Below, in pieces: positions 1 to 7,770 of a stretch of 11,752 nt of DNA. Each line of letters starts with the position of its first letter. Positions within the stretch are counted from its first letter, which is position 1. The position numbers and the translations under genes were made by a program. Origin of the DNA: JAABRU01 sp964505535 (lineage in GTDB: Bacteria; Desulfobacterota; Desulfobacteria; Desulfobacterales; Desulfococcaceae); assembly GCA_964505535.1 (NCBI GenBank), contig CAZDIU010000159.1:1-11752 (forward strand), read 5' to 3'. The notes under the pieces are model-generated. The model worked only from the letters and a program-made list of their open reading frames with translations. It searched no databases and had not been told where the DNA came from.

Positions 1-7
1 GCCCACC

Positions 8-3000
8 CTACTTTTCCGCATGATGCAAATGCACACTTTCCCACCGTTTGTCCAGAAAATACAATATCGGCACAGTCATGCGGGAGAAGAGCAGAGAGGC
101 CACCTCACCGGCCATGAGGGAGATGGCAAGACCCTGAAAAATCGGATCAAAGAGAATCACAGATGCGCCCACGACAACGGATGCGGCTGTGAGCATCATG
201 GGACGGAAGCGCACCGCGCCCGCGTCAATCACGGCCCTGTCCAATGGCATTCCCTGCGCAATGCGCAGTTCAATGAAATCCACCAGAATGATGGAATTGC
301 GCACCACAATGCCCGCGCCCGCAATGAAGCCGATCATGGAAGTGGCTGTGAAAAACGCGTTCATGGCCCAGTGCGCGGGCAGAATGCCAATCAGGGAAAA
401 GGGAATGGCCACCATGATGACAAAAGGTGTGGAAAAGGACTGGAACCAGCCCACCACCAGCACGAAAATGAGCACCAGCACCACCCCGAACGCGATGCCC
501 AGATCCCGGAAAACCTCATAGGTGATATGCCATTCCCCATCCCATTTCATGGAAAACCGGCGGTCGGTTTCCGGCACATTGGCTGTGTGCTGCTCAATCT
601 CATACCCTTCCGGCAGTTGCAGGGCTTTGATCTTTTTCTGCATCTCCAAAATGGCATACACCGGACTTTCTTTGGCTCCGGCCACATCTCCGATGACATA
701 GACCACAGGCATCAGGTTTTTGTGATAAATGCTTTTGTCCGGTTCGGTTTTTTGCACAATGAGGAAATTGGACAGGGCCACAGGGCCGGATGCAGTGGGA
801 ATTTTCACGTCCTGCAGGCGTTCAATGCCTGCCCGGTCAGCCAGCGGCGGATGAATGCGGATGGGAACATCCTCTTTTTCCAAAGGCTGATGCAGCAGGC
901 CGCAGTCCTGTCCCTGCAAAACCGTTTGCAGTGTCCGGGTGATCCGGGCCACGCTGATGCCGTGCAAAGCTGCTTTTTCCTGATCCACATCCATCTGAAA
1001 ACGTTGCTGATCCTCTTCCATATACCAGTCTGTGTCCACCACACCTTCTGTGTTTTCAAAAATATCGCGGATTTGCAGGGCAATCTCTTTCTGCCGTTCA
1101 TAATCCGGTCCGTAAACCTCGGCCACCAGCGTGGAAAGCACAGGCGGACCCGGCGGCACTTCCGCAATTTTGACCCGTGCCTGATATTGATCCGCAATGG
1201 CTTTGAGAGGCGCACGCACCCGTTTGGCAATGTCATGGCTCTGCTCTTTCCGCCGGGATTTGGACACCAGATTGACCTGAATATCGGCCATATGGGGGCC
1301 GCGGCGCAGATAATAATGGCGCACCAGTCCGTTGAAATTGAAGGGGCCTGCCGTGCCGGAATAAATCTGATAATCCGTGACCTCATTCACGGTTTTCAGA
1401 TATTCGCCCATTTCCAGAGCGGCCGCAGCGGTTTCTTCCAAAGTCGCTGTTTCCGGCATGTCCACAATCACCTGAAATTCGCTTTTGTTGTCAAAGGGCA
1501 GCATTTTCACCTGCACCAGTCCCACTGCCACCATCGCGCAGGCCAGCAGCAGCATTCCGATCACGGCCAGCAGAAACGTCCACCGCCAGAAAGGGTTGTG
1601 CAGCAGGGGATCCATGACCTTGCGGTAGAAACGGGTTCCCCAGTCTTCTTTGTGATGATCGTGTCCGCTGTGCCCCTGTTCCTGCTTTATCAGCCGCACC
1701 GAAGCCCAGGGCGTGACAAGAAAGGCCACGACCAGGGAAAAAAACATTGCCGCGGATGCGCCCACAGGAATGGGACGCATGTAAGGCCCCATGAGTCCGC
1801 CCACAAACGCCATGGGCAGAATCGCGGCAATCACGGTCAAAGTGGCCAGAATCGTGGGATTGCCCACCTCATCGACCGCCTCAATCGCGACCTGAAAACG
1901 GGACCGGTTTTCATTTTCCGGCAGACGGTAATGGCGCACCACATTTTCCACCACCACAATTGCGTCATCCACGAGAATGCCGATGGAAAAAATCAGGGCA
2001 AAAAGCGTGATGCGGTTGAGGGTGTAGCCGTAAAGATAGAAAGTGGTCAGGGTCAGTGCAATGGTTACGGGAATGGCAAAGGCCACCACCCCGGATTCCC
2101 GGTGTCCCAGAGTGAACCAGATGAGGATGGTGACAGAGATCACGGCAATGAGCATATGCCAGAGCAGTTCATCGGATTTTTCTTTGGCAGTCTCGCCGTA
2201 ATGGCGGGTTACACTCAGATGAATATTGTCCGGGATCAGTTCCCCGCGAGCATCCTCAATCCGGGTCAGCACATTTTCTGCCACAGAAATGGCATTGGTT
2301 CCCTTGCGCTTGGCAACCGTGACGGTCACAGCCGGATGCACGCCGGAGGGACGAACTTCCGGGGCAATGCCAATGTCGCCCGCGGCCGGGCCGGTTCCGA
2401 AAAACACATACTGATCCGGTTCGCCCGGACCGTCCGCAATTTCTGCAATATCCCGCAGATACACGGGTCTGCCCTCATGCACATTGACAATCACTCTTCC
2501 CACATCCTCGGCATTTCTGAAAAAACCGCCGGTATGCACGACAATCTGACCTTCACGGGAAGGAAAGGTTCCCGCGTCCGAAGCCTGATTCGCGGCCATC
2601 ATCATGGCAGAAACCTGGTGTGCGTCCAGACTGTAGGCTGCCAGCCGCACCGGGTCCAGATGCACAGTCACCTGGCGCTGCTGTCCGCCGATGATGGAAG
2701 TGATGGACACATTGGGTTCCCGTTTGATCAGATCCTCCACTTCCGCAGCCAGTCGGCGCAGGATGTAATGATCCGCGTCCTCACTGTGAAAGGTCAGGGC
2801 CAGAATCGGCACATCGTCAATATAACGGGGCTTGATCAGAGGCGGACTGACCGAATGGGGAATGCGGTCAAAATTGGAGGTGAGTTTGGACTGGAGCCGC
2901 ACAATGGAGCGCTCCTCGTCCTGCCCCACCAGAAAACGGACTATGGCCATGGACATGCCGGGGCTGGAAGTGGAGTAAACATATTCCACACCCGGAATTT

Positions 3001-3253
3001 CCCAAAGCAGTTTTTCCATGGGTTTGGTGACCCGCTGCTCCACCTCTTTGGCACTTGCGCCCGGCATCTGCACAAAAACATCAATCATGGGAACAATGAT
3101 CTGGGGTTCCTCCTCACGGGGCAGGGCAATGACAGCCGCAATGCCCAGCAGAATGGAGGCAATGATAAACAGCGGTGTGAGTTTGGAATCAATGAAATAC
3201 GCGGCGATTTTTCCGGCCGGGCCGGAAGCAGTGTTTTGCTTTTCCTGACTCAT
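8..3253 (-). CDS. RND efflux transporter, inner-membrane permease subunit
   Basis: This 1081-residue protein is a full-length RND (AcrB/MexB-like) proton-driven pump subunit, which exports substrates in a tripartite complex with an adaptor and an outer-membrane channel. Visible features are TM1 at about 28-44, a first periplasmic porter region (about 46-360), TM2-TM6 (about 363-520), TM7 (about 557-580), a second porter region (about 582-912) and TM8-TM12 (about 917-1066). The TM4 proton-relay acid pair is present (GILVDDAIVVVEN, D429/D430). At the TM10 position where AcrB has its relay lysine, this protein has arginine (VVRNSIILVDF, R985). A His-rich cytoplasmic loop (H528, H531, H533, H534) lies between TM6 and TM7. 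The start codon overlaps the adaptor stop as ATGA, so the two genes are translationally coupled. The permease family is certain. The substrate (drug, solvent, metal) cannot be told from sequence alone. Confidence 0.97.
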   Translation of the reverse strand: MSQEKQNTASGPAGKIAAYFIDSKLTPLFIIASILLGIAAVIALPREEEPQIIVPMIDVFVQMPGASAKEVEQRVTKPMEKLLWEIPGVEYVYSTSSPGMSMAIVRFLVGQDEERSIVRLQSKLTSNFDRIPHSVSPPLIKPRYIDDVPILALTFHSEDADHYILRRLAAEVEDLIKREPNVSITSIIGGQQRQVTVHLDPVRLAAYSLDAHQVSAMMMAANQASDAGTFPSREGQIVVHTGGFFRNAEDVGRVIVNVHEGRPVYLRDIAEIADGPGEPDQYVFFGTGPAAGDIGIAPEVRPSGVHPAVTVTVAKRKGTNAISVAENVLTRIEDARGELIPDNIHLSVTRHYGETAKEKSDELLWHMLIAVISVTILIWFTLGHRESGVVAFAIPVTIALTLTTFYLYGYTLNRITLFALIFSIGILVDDAIVVVENVVRHYRLPENENRSRFQVAIEAVDEVGNPTILATLTVIAAILPMAFVGGLMGPYMRPIPVGASAAMFFSLVVAFLVTPWASVRLIKQEQGHSGHDHHKEDWGTRFYRKVMDPLLHNPFWRWTFLLAVIGMLLLACAMVAVGLVQVKMLPFDNKSEFQVIVDMPETATLEETAAAALEMGEYLKTVNEVTDYQIYSGTAGPFNFNGLVRHYYLRRGPHMADIQVNLVSKSRRKEQSHDIAKRVRAPLKAIADQYQARVKIAEVPPGPPVLSTLVAEVYGPDYERQKEIALQIRDIFENTEGVVDTDWYMEEDQQRFQMDVDQEKAALHGISVARITRTLQTVLQGQDCGLLHQPLEKEDVPIRIHPPLADRAGIERLQDVKIPTASGPVALSNFLIVQKTEPDKSIYHKNLMPVVYVIGDVAGAKESPVYAILEMQKKIKALQLPEGYEIEQHTANVPETDRRFSMKWDGEWHITYEVFRDLGIAFGVVLVLIFVLVVGWFQSFSTPFVIMVAIPFSLIGILPAHWAMNAFFTATSMIGFIAGAGIVVRNSIILVDFIELRIAQGMPLDRAVIDAGAVRFRPMMLTAASVVVGASVILFDPIFQGLAISLMAGEVASLLFSRMTVPILYFLDKRWESVHLHHAEK

Positions 3254-4539
3254 GACCGGGCCTCCGCGTTTGGATAAGCATTGGGTTTTTCACAGAGAAC
3301 ACAGAGAGTTCTTTTCTGTGCGTGTTCTTTGGGAAAAAACGCTTTGGCTTTTCCCAAAACACAGTCTTTCATAAAGGACAGCCCGGCTATTTTGGTTCCG
3401 TCTCTGAGTTCTGCCGGGGGATTGGTGAGATAGCGGGTTCCGGTTTTCAGGCCGGAGATAATCTCAATCTTATCCCCGAACTGGCGCCCGGTGCGCACAA
3501 GCCGGAAACGGGCTGTGTTTTTCTCATCCACCAGAAAAAAACCGGTCAACTGTCCCCGGTAAACCAGCGCGGTGCGGGGAATCAGGAGAATGCCGCCTTC
3601 GCCCACCGGAATGCTGACCCGTGCAAACATGCCGGAGCGGAGCAGGCTGTTTTTGGGATCATTTTCCGGCAGCAGCACCTTGACCATAAAAGAACGGCTC
3701 ATGCGATCCGCGGACGGCACAATGGTCTTCACAGTTCCCTTCAGGGTATCCCCCAATGCGGGAATGGAAACCTCCACCTCCTGATCCGCGCGCACAGCCT
3801 GCACATGGTATTCCGGAACCAGCAGATCAGCCTGAAATCCCCCTTCTTTTTCAATGGTCAGAAAAGGGGTTCCGGGCGCGGCCAGATCCCCGGGCTCAAT
3901 CATTTTGGCTGTGATGATTCCGTCATAGGGGGCAAGAATGGTGGCGTCTTTCTGGGATACGCCCGCGGAGGAAGTGGCGGCCTCTGCCTGCTGCACGCGG
4001 GATTTGGCGGCAGCCACCATTGCCTCGGCCTGTGCCAAACCTGCCTGTGCCTGACGGTAACGGGCTTCAACCTCGTCAAATTCCTGCCGCGTGGCAGAGT
4101 TCTCTTTGATCAGTTGCTGATAGCGTTTGTACGTGGATTCTGCCAGTTTGGCGCCTGCACGGGCTGCATCCCGTGCGGAAACCGCGGCAGATTCCGCACG
4201 CCGGGCTTCTGACAGACCGGCCTCGGCCTGCTGCAGCCCCGCATCCACCTGACGCGCATCCAGCACCACCAGCACATCCCCCTGTTTTACGGCATCTCCT
4301 TCCTTTGCATTCACGGCTTTGACCGTACCCATGATCTTGCCGGAAAGGGTGCTGGAATTGCGTGCTGTGACAGTTCCCAATGCCTCATACACAATGGGCT
4401 GGGTGGAAATTTCCGCAACTGCGGTTTCTGCTTTCACTGTTCCGGCAGAAACCGGTTCCGTATTTCCGGGATCAATTTTTTCTCCGCACGCGCAAAGCAG
4501 GGGGAGAAGAAGAAACAAAAAGAAAAGATAGCGTGACAT
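3250..4539 (-). CDS. RND efflux periplasmic adaptor (membrane fusion) lipoprotein
   Basis: This 429-residue protein is the HlyD/AcrA-type adaptor that links the RND permease to an outer-membrane channel. The N-terminus is a lipoprotein signal (hydrophobic residues 4-15, lipobox L15-C16-A17-C18, lipidated at C18, followed by Gly). The barrel-sandwich halves lie near residues 55-95 (GTVKAVNAKEGDAVKQGD) and 198-230 (ILAPYDGIITAKMIEPGD). They flank a long Ala/Glu/Gln-rich alpha-helical hairpin (about 96-190). Beta-barrel and membrane-proximal domains follow to about residue 385. It starts at ATG 4539 with SD-like AAGGGAG five bases upstream. It is the first gene of the operon and overlaps the permease by four bases. 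The last 40 or so residues (387-429, Cys- and Lys-rich, containing TLCVLCEKPN) extend beyond the usual adaptor end and look like translated repeat DNA. Family is certain; substrate unknown. Confidence 0.95.
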   Translation of the reverse strand: MSRYLFFLFLLLPLLCACGEKIDPGNTEPVSAGTVKAETAVAEISTQPIVYEALGTVTARNSSTLSGKIMGTVKAVNAKEGDAVKQGDVLVVLDARQVDAGLQQAEAGLSEARRAESAAVSARDAARAGAKLAESTYKRYQQLIKENSATRQEFDEVEARYRQAQAGLAQAEAMVAAAKSRVQQAEAATSSAGVSQKDATILAPYDGIITAKMIEPGDLAAPGTPFLTIEKEGGFQADLLVPEYHVQAVRADQEVEVSIPALGDTLKGTVKTIVPSADRMSRSFMVKVLLPENDPKNSLLRSGMFARVSIPVGEGGILLIPRTALVYRGQLTGFFLVDEKNTARFRLVRTGRQFGDKIEIISGLKTGTRYLTNPPAELRDGTKIAGLSFMKDCVLGKAKAFFPKEHAQKRTLCVLCEKPNAYPNAEARS

Positions 4540-4602
4540 GGCAACTCCCTTAATAAATGTTGAATGGTAAGCAGTTTTTTGCCAATTTTGAATCTGTGAC
4601 CT

Positions 4603-4644
4603 GCAAAAAAATCGGATTTTTTGGGAAAAACCGGTTTTTCTGTG
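4603..4644. repeat. AT-rich hairpin repeat, copy 1
   Basis: A 42-base unit built as poly-A, TCGG, poly-T, GGG, then the perfect 14-base palindrome AAAAACCGGTTTTT (4626-4639), ending TTTTTCTGTG. It is 58 bases from the equivalent point of copy 2 and shares its right half almost exactly. It resembles REP-type extragenic palindromes. It lies in the leader region upstream of the adaptor gene. Confidence 0.7.
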
Positions 4645-4660
4645 CGGACGGACACAGGTT

Positions 4661-4702
4661 TTTAAAAAACCGGATTTTTTGGAAAAATCCGGTTTTTCTG
4701 TG
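4661..4702. repeat. AT-rich hairpin repeat, copy 2 (terminator-like)
   Basis: AAAAACCGGATTTTT (4665-4679) and AAAAATCCGGTTTTT (4683-4697) are perfect 15-base inverted repeats separated by a three-base loop, ending in TTTTTCTGTG like copy 1. With runs of T at the end of the stem on both strands it has the shape of a bidirectional intrinsic terminator. Because it is repeated at least three more times in the window, I classify it first as a dispersed repeat. If the adaptor promoter lies beyond it, it would sit in the mRNA leader. Confidence 0.75.
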
Positions 4703-4723
4703 AAGGTGAAATCACAAAGGCAA

Positions 4724-4736
4724 ACTGACGGTCAGT
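4724..4736. promoter_or_regulatory. Palindromic operator candidate upstream of the RND operon
   Basis: ACTGAC-G-GTCAGT is a perfect 13-base palindrome, of the kind bound by dimeric repressors such as TetR-family regulators of efflux operons. On the minus strand it lies directly downstream of a -10-like TAAAAT (4742-4737), so a bound repressor would cover the start of transcription toward the adaptor gene. No good -35 box is visible, and no TetR-family gene lies in the window. The palindrome is seen directly; its function is inferred. Confidence 0.4.
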
Positions 4737-4740
4737 ATTT

Positions 4741-4779
4741 TAACAAACCGGATTTTTTCCGAAAAATCCGGTTTTTCTC
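4741..4779. repeat. AT-rich hairpin repeat, copy 3; likely terminator after the chemoreceptor gene
   Basis: AAACCGGATTTTT (4745-4757) and AAAAATCCGGTTT (4762-4774) form a perfect 13-base stem with a TCCG loop. It lies about 50 bases past the chemoreceptor stop codon on the minus strand, a normal place for an intrinsic terminator, although the T-run after the stem on that strand is short. The sequence clearly belongs to the same family as copies 1, 2 and 4. Confidence 0.7.
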
Positions 4780-4829
4780 TACTTCGTCACATAAAATCAA
4801 ACTTGAAAAAGCCCCGCTGAATCCCTGTT

Positions 4830-7697
4830 TTATCCGTTTTCCGTATTGTTGCGGACAATTCGATCCCCGTGCTTTTCCCTGATGCTGAAAAAAGAGGCAA
4901 TTTCAAGCAGCCGCTCTGCCTGGGAAAGAAAATCCCCGCTCCAGTCCGCCATCCGTTCTGTGGCTCCCGCATTGATCTGAATACTCTGATCCAGTTCCAG
5001 CATGGCTTTGCCCACCTGTGAAATGCCCAGAGACTGCTCGGCACTGGACGCGCTGATTTCCTGCACCAAATCCGCGGTTTTCTGGATTCCTGCCACCATT
5101 TTTTCCAGCACAGTTCGGGTATTTTCCGCAATGGCAAGATTTCTGGCAGACAGATCATTGATGCCTTTGGCAGATTTCTGACTGCGTTCAGCCAGGTTGC
5201 GGATTTCTGAGGCCACAACCGCAAATCCCTTGCCGTGTTCTCCGGCCCTTGCGGCCTCGATGGCCGCATTCAGGGCCAGCATGTTGGTCTGCCGCGCGAT
5301 GTCCTCTATGATTCGTATCTTTTCACTGATACTCTTCATGGCCGCGACGGTTTCTTTTACAGATTCCCCGCCGGTCTCGGCATCCTGCGCGCTTGTCCGC
5401 GCAATCTCGGCGGTCTGATGTGCGTTTTCCGAGTTCCGGTTCACCGTGGCCCCCATTTCCTCAATGGAACTGGAGACTTCTTCAATGCCGGCAGCCTGCT
5501 GGCTGGTCATTTCAGATATCTGCCGCGCGCTGTCATTGAGTTTTGTGCTGAATCCGGCCATCTGTTCCGATGCCTTTTGCACATCTGCTGCAAACCCGCG
5601 CAGGTTGCCGATCATTCTGTTGATGTTCTGCCGGATTTTGTCAAAATCCCCTTTGTAGACCGCTTCCGTGGGTTCCGGAATATCCCCTTTTGCAATTCTG
5701 TCTATCTGCGCGGCAGTCATCTGCAGGGGAATGACAACCGCATCCAGGGTGCGGTTGACGCCTTTGATGATCCGTGCATATTCCCCGCCGAATTTTGTTT
5801 CATCCCCTCTCAGATTCAGCTTTCCCTCCAGAGCCGCATCTGTGAGCCGGTTAATGTCGCCCACAATTTCCCGTATGGTTTCCACCATCCGGTTCAGGGA
5901 TTTGCCCAGAACGTCTTTTTCAGACAGAATCTGAATGGTCACAGACAAATCTCCTGCTGCAATCTTTTCCGCTGCCAGCACCGTATCCCTCCGGTTTTGA
6001 ATCAGGGTGTTGATGCTGTTCTTTATCTCATTGAAATCCCCTTTGTACTGGTCTGAGATTTCATCCGGAATATCCCCTGCGGCAATCCGGTTGATGTTTT
6101 CTGCGGTCATGAGAATGGGTCTGACAAAAGCCTGGGTCAGCGAATTGACATTGGCAATGAGTTCTTTCCATCCGCCTGCAAAATCATCCGGATTGCCCCT
6201 GGTTTTCAGATTTCCGTTCTGAATGTCTCCTATGAGTCCGTTAAGTTTTCCGATAATGGTTTTCAGGGTCTGCACCATCAGATGCAGAGCAGTCATCAGC
6301 CGGTCATTTTCTGAGCGCAGACTGACGGTTACGCTCAGATCCCCTGCTGCGATATGCTCGGCAATGTCTGCGGTTTTGGCGGTGGCATCAATGAGCAGAT
6401 TGAGATTGTTCAGAATCTTGCTGAAATCCCCTTTGAAGGTTTGGGGGACAGGTTCAGGAACTGCTCCCTGTGCAAGCTGATCCAGATGGAACGAGGTCAT
6501 ATGCAGGGGTTCGGCAAAAGCCTCAATCAGATTGTTGACGCCCTGTATGAGTTCATGCCATCCGCCTGCATATCCTGATGCAATGCCTCGCGTATCCAGC
6601 CTGCCTTCACGGATTTCATCTGTGACCCGTTTCATTTCCTCTGACACATGCCGGATGCGGTCTGCCATGTCATGAAAGGCCCGGATCAGATCACCAATCT
6701 CATCACTGCGCTGCACCGGAATTTTTCTGCTGAAATCCCCGTCTCTGATGGCATTGACATTTTCAAGAATCTGACGGGTATGGGGGATGATGTTGAGAAT
6801 GAAAACACTGAATCCGCCGATGAGCACAGCAGTCAGAACAAGAGAGGCCATAATGATGTATATCCGAAGGGTTTGCAAAGAGGAGGCAGTTCTCTGCCGG
6901 TTTTTTTCCAGCAGAAGATCCGCAGCGGTTTTCAAATCATGGGACAGATTCTGCAGTTTTTTGTCTGATGCCTGTCTTTCCTTCCATATCCTGATTACCT
7001 CCTCTGTGAATGTTTTCTGGACACCAATCGCTGCTTCCACTTCTCTGCCAATCTCTGTCAGGGAACTGTCCATGACCAGCGCAAGGGAATTTTGGTAGTT
7101 TTCCACAATGGTTCCCATGTTCTTTTCTATGAAAACCGTCTGTTTTTCATATGCGGCATTGTCGGAGAAAAGAACCAGTCCGGTTACAGCCAGTTGCCAT
7201 TTTTCCAGTATTTCCAGCAGATAAAATGCGGCTTCCTTCAGGTTGAGTTCATTCTGATCAATAAAATCCCCGGAAAAGGAGGCCTGGGTCTCTTTTTCGG
7301 AAACCAGAAAGAGCATCTCCCGGATTCTGACCGACAGATCCATAAGTTTTTGATTTTGAACTGAAAATTTTTCTTTCAGAAGGATGGTGCTCCCTGACAG
7401 TTCAGTGAAGATTTGGCCATAGGCATCCAGCCCCCCAAGGGAATCCGAGGCAGCAGATTGGATTTTTATAATTTTATCTGATACAGCATCTGCTGTCTCA
7501 CGGCTCATTTCTATGACAAAACGGTTCTTTTGGGATTCAGTCTCTGCAATCCCCGCTATGACAGAATGAACCGCATTGCTTTGTTCAATCAGATCAGATG
7601 CCAGATAAAGAGAATAAAAATTGCCCCCTGCCAGCAAGGCTGTTATGGAAACAGAAATGAATAGCAGTGCCCATATTTTGAATCGGAGGGTTTTCAT
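4830..7697 (-). CDS. Methyl-accepting chemotaxis protein with nine tandem HAMP-like modules
   Basis: A 955-residue transmembrane chemoreceptor that would signal to CheA/CheW. TM1 is at about 9-28 and TM2 at about 279-302. Between them is a roughly 250-residue, mostly helical periplasmic sensor, the size of an HBM (helical bimodular) or extended four-helix domain; this assignment is tentative. After TM2 come nine HAMP-like modules starting near residues 321, 366, 412, 453, 496, 542, 583, 626 and 672. They form a triplet pattern (GDLSVT type, TRG...GGW type, YKGDF type) that recurs every 130 residues. The signalling domain (about 700-940) has the conserved hairpin tip ARQTNMLALNAAIEAARAGE and GKGFAVVASEIRNLAERS. 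There is no C-terminal CheR-binding pentapeptide of the NWETF type. Start ATG 7697 has AAAGGA about 11 bases upstream. It probably shares a transcript with the upstream Cache gene. Confidence 0.96.
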   Translation of the reverse strand: MKTLRFKIWALLFISVSITALLAGGNFYSLYLASDLIEQSNAVHSVIAGIAETESQKNRFVIEMSRETADAVSDKIIKIQSAASDSLGGLDAYGQIFTELSGSTILLKEKFSVQNQKLMDLSVRIREMLFLVSEKETQASFSGDFIDQNELNLKEAAFYLLEILEKWQLAVTGLVLFSDNAAYEKQTVFIEKNMGTIVENYQNSLALVMDSSLTEIGREVEAAIGVQKTFTEEVIRIWKERQASDKKLQNLSHDLKTAADLLLEKNRQRTASSLQTLRIYIIMASLVLTAVLIGGFSVFILNIIPHTRQILENVNAIRDGDFSRKIPVQRSDEIGDLIRAFHDMADRIRHVSEEMKRVTDEIREGRLDTRGIASGYAGGWHELIQGVNNLIEAFAEPLHMTSFHLDQLAQGAVPEPVPQTFKGDFSKILNNLNLLIDATAKTADIAEHIAAGDLSVTVSLRSENDRLMTALHLMVQTLKTIIGKLNGLIGDIQNGNLKTRGNPDDFAGGWKELIANVNSLTQAFVRPILMTAENINRIAAGDIPDEISDQYKGDFNEIKNSINTLIQNRRDTVLAAEKIAAGDLSVTIQILSEKDVLGKSLNRMVETIREIVGDINRLTDAALEGKLNLRGDETKFGGEYARIIKGVNRTLDAVVIPLQMTAAQIDRIAKGDIPEPTEAVYKGDFDKIRQNINRMIGNLRGFAADVQKASEQMAGFSTKLNDSARQISEMTSQQAAGIEEVSSSIEEMGATVNRNSENAHQTAEIARTSAQDAETGGESVKETVAAMKSISEKIRIIEDIARQTNMLALNAAIEAARAGEHGKGFAVVASEIRNLAERSQKSAKGINDLSARNLAIAENTRTVLEKMVAGIQKTADLVQEISASSAEQSLGISQVGKAMLELDQSIQINAGATERMADWSGDFLSQAERLLEIASFFSIREKHGDRIVRNNTENG

Positions 7698-7770
7698 CCG
7701 TATTGCTGTCCTTTCAATGATTGAAGAGTTTCATGATTTTTTCCGGGGCCGGAGCGATGGTGCAGAACCT

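Noticed and set aside
20..3277. A 1085-codon plus-strand open frame antisense to the RND permease
   Set aside because: It mirrors the permease almost end to end. Its translation is His/Gly/Arg-rich with no recognisable domain, and the minus-strand frame has all RND motifs. It is a by-product of codon bias.
3322..4212. A 296-codon plus-strand open frame opposite the adaptor gene
   Set aside because: Low-complexity Gly/His/Cys-rich translation without a ribosome site, and the opposite strand encodes a complete, recognisable adaptor.
4603..4779. Possible CRISPR array from the regularly spaced similar units
   Set aside because: Only three units, the spacing is irregular (about 58 and then about 80 bases), the units are hairpins with poly-A/T arms, and no cas genes are near.
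5235..6056. A 273-codon plus-strand open frame opposite the chemoreceptor
   Set aside because: It lies entirely within the conserved chemoreceptor gene. Its apparent internal repetition merely reflects the HAMP repeat on the other strand.
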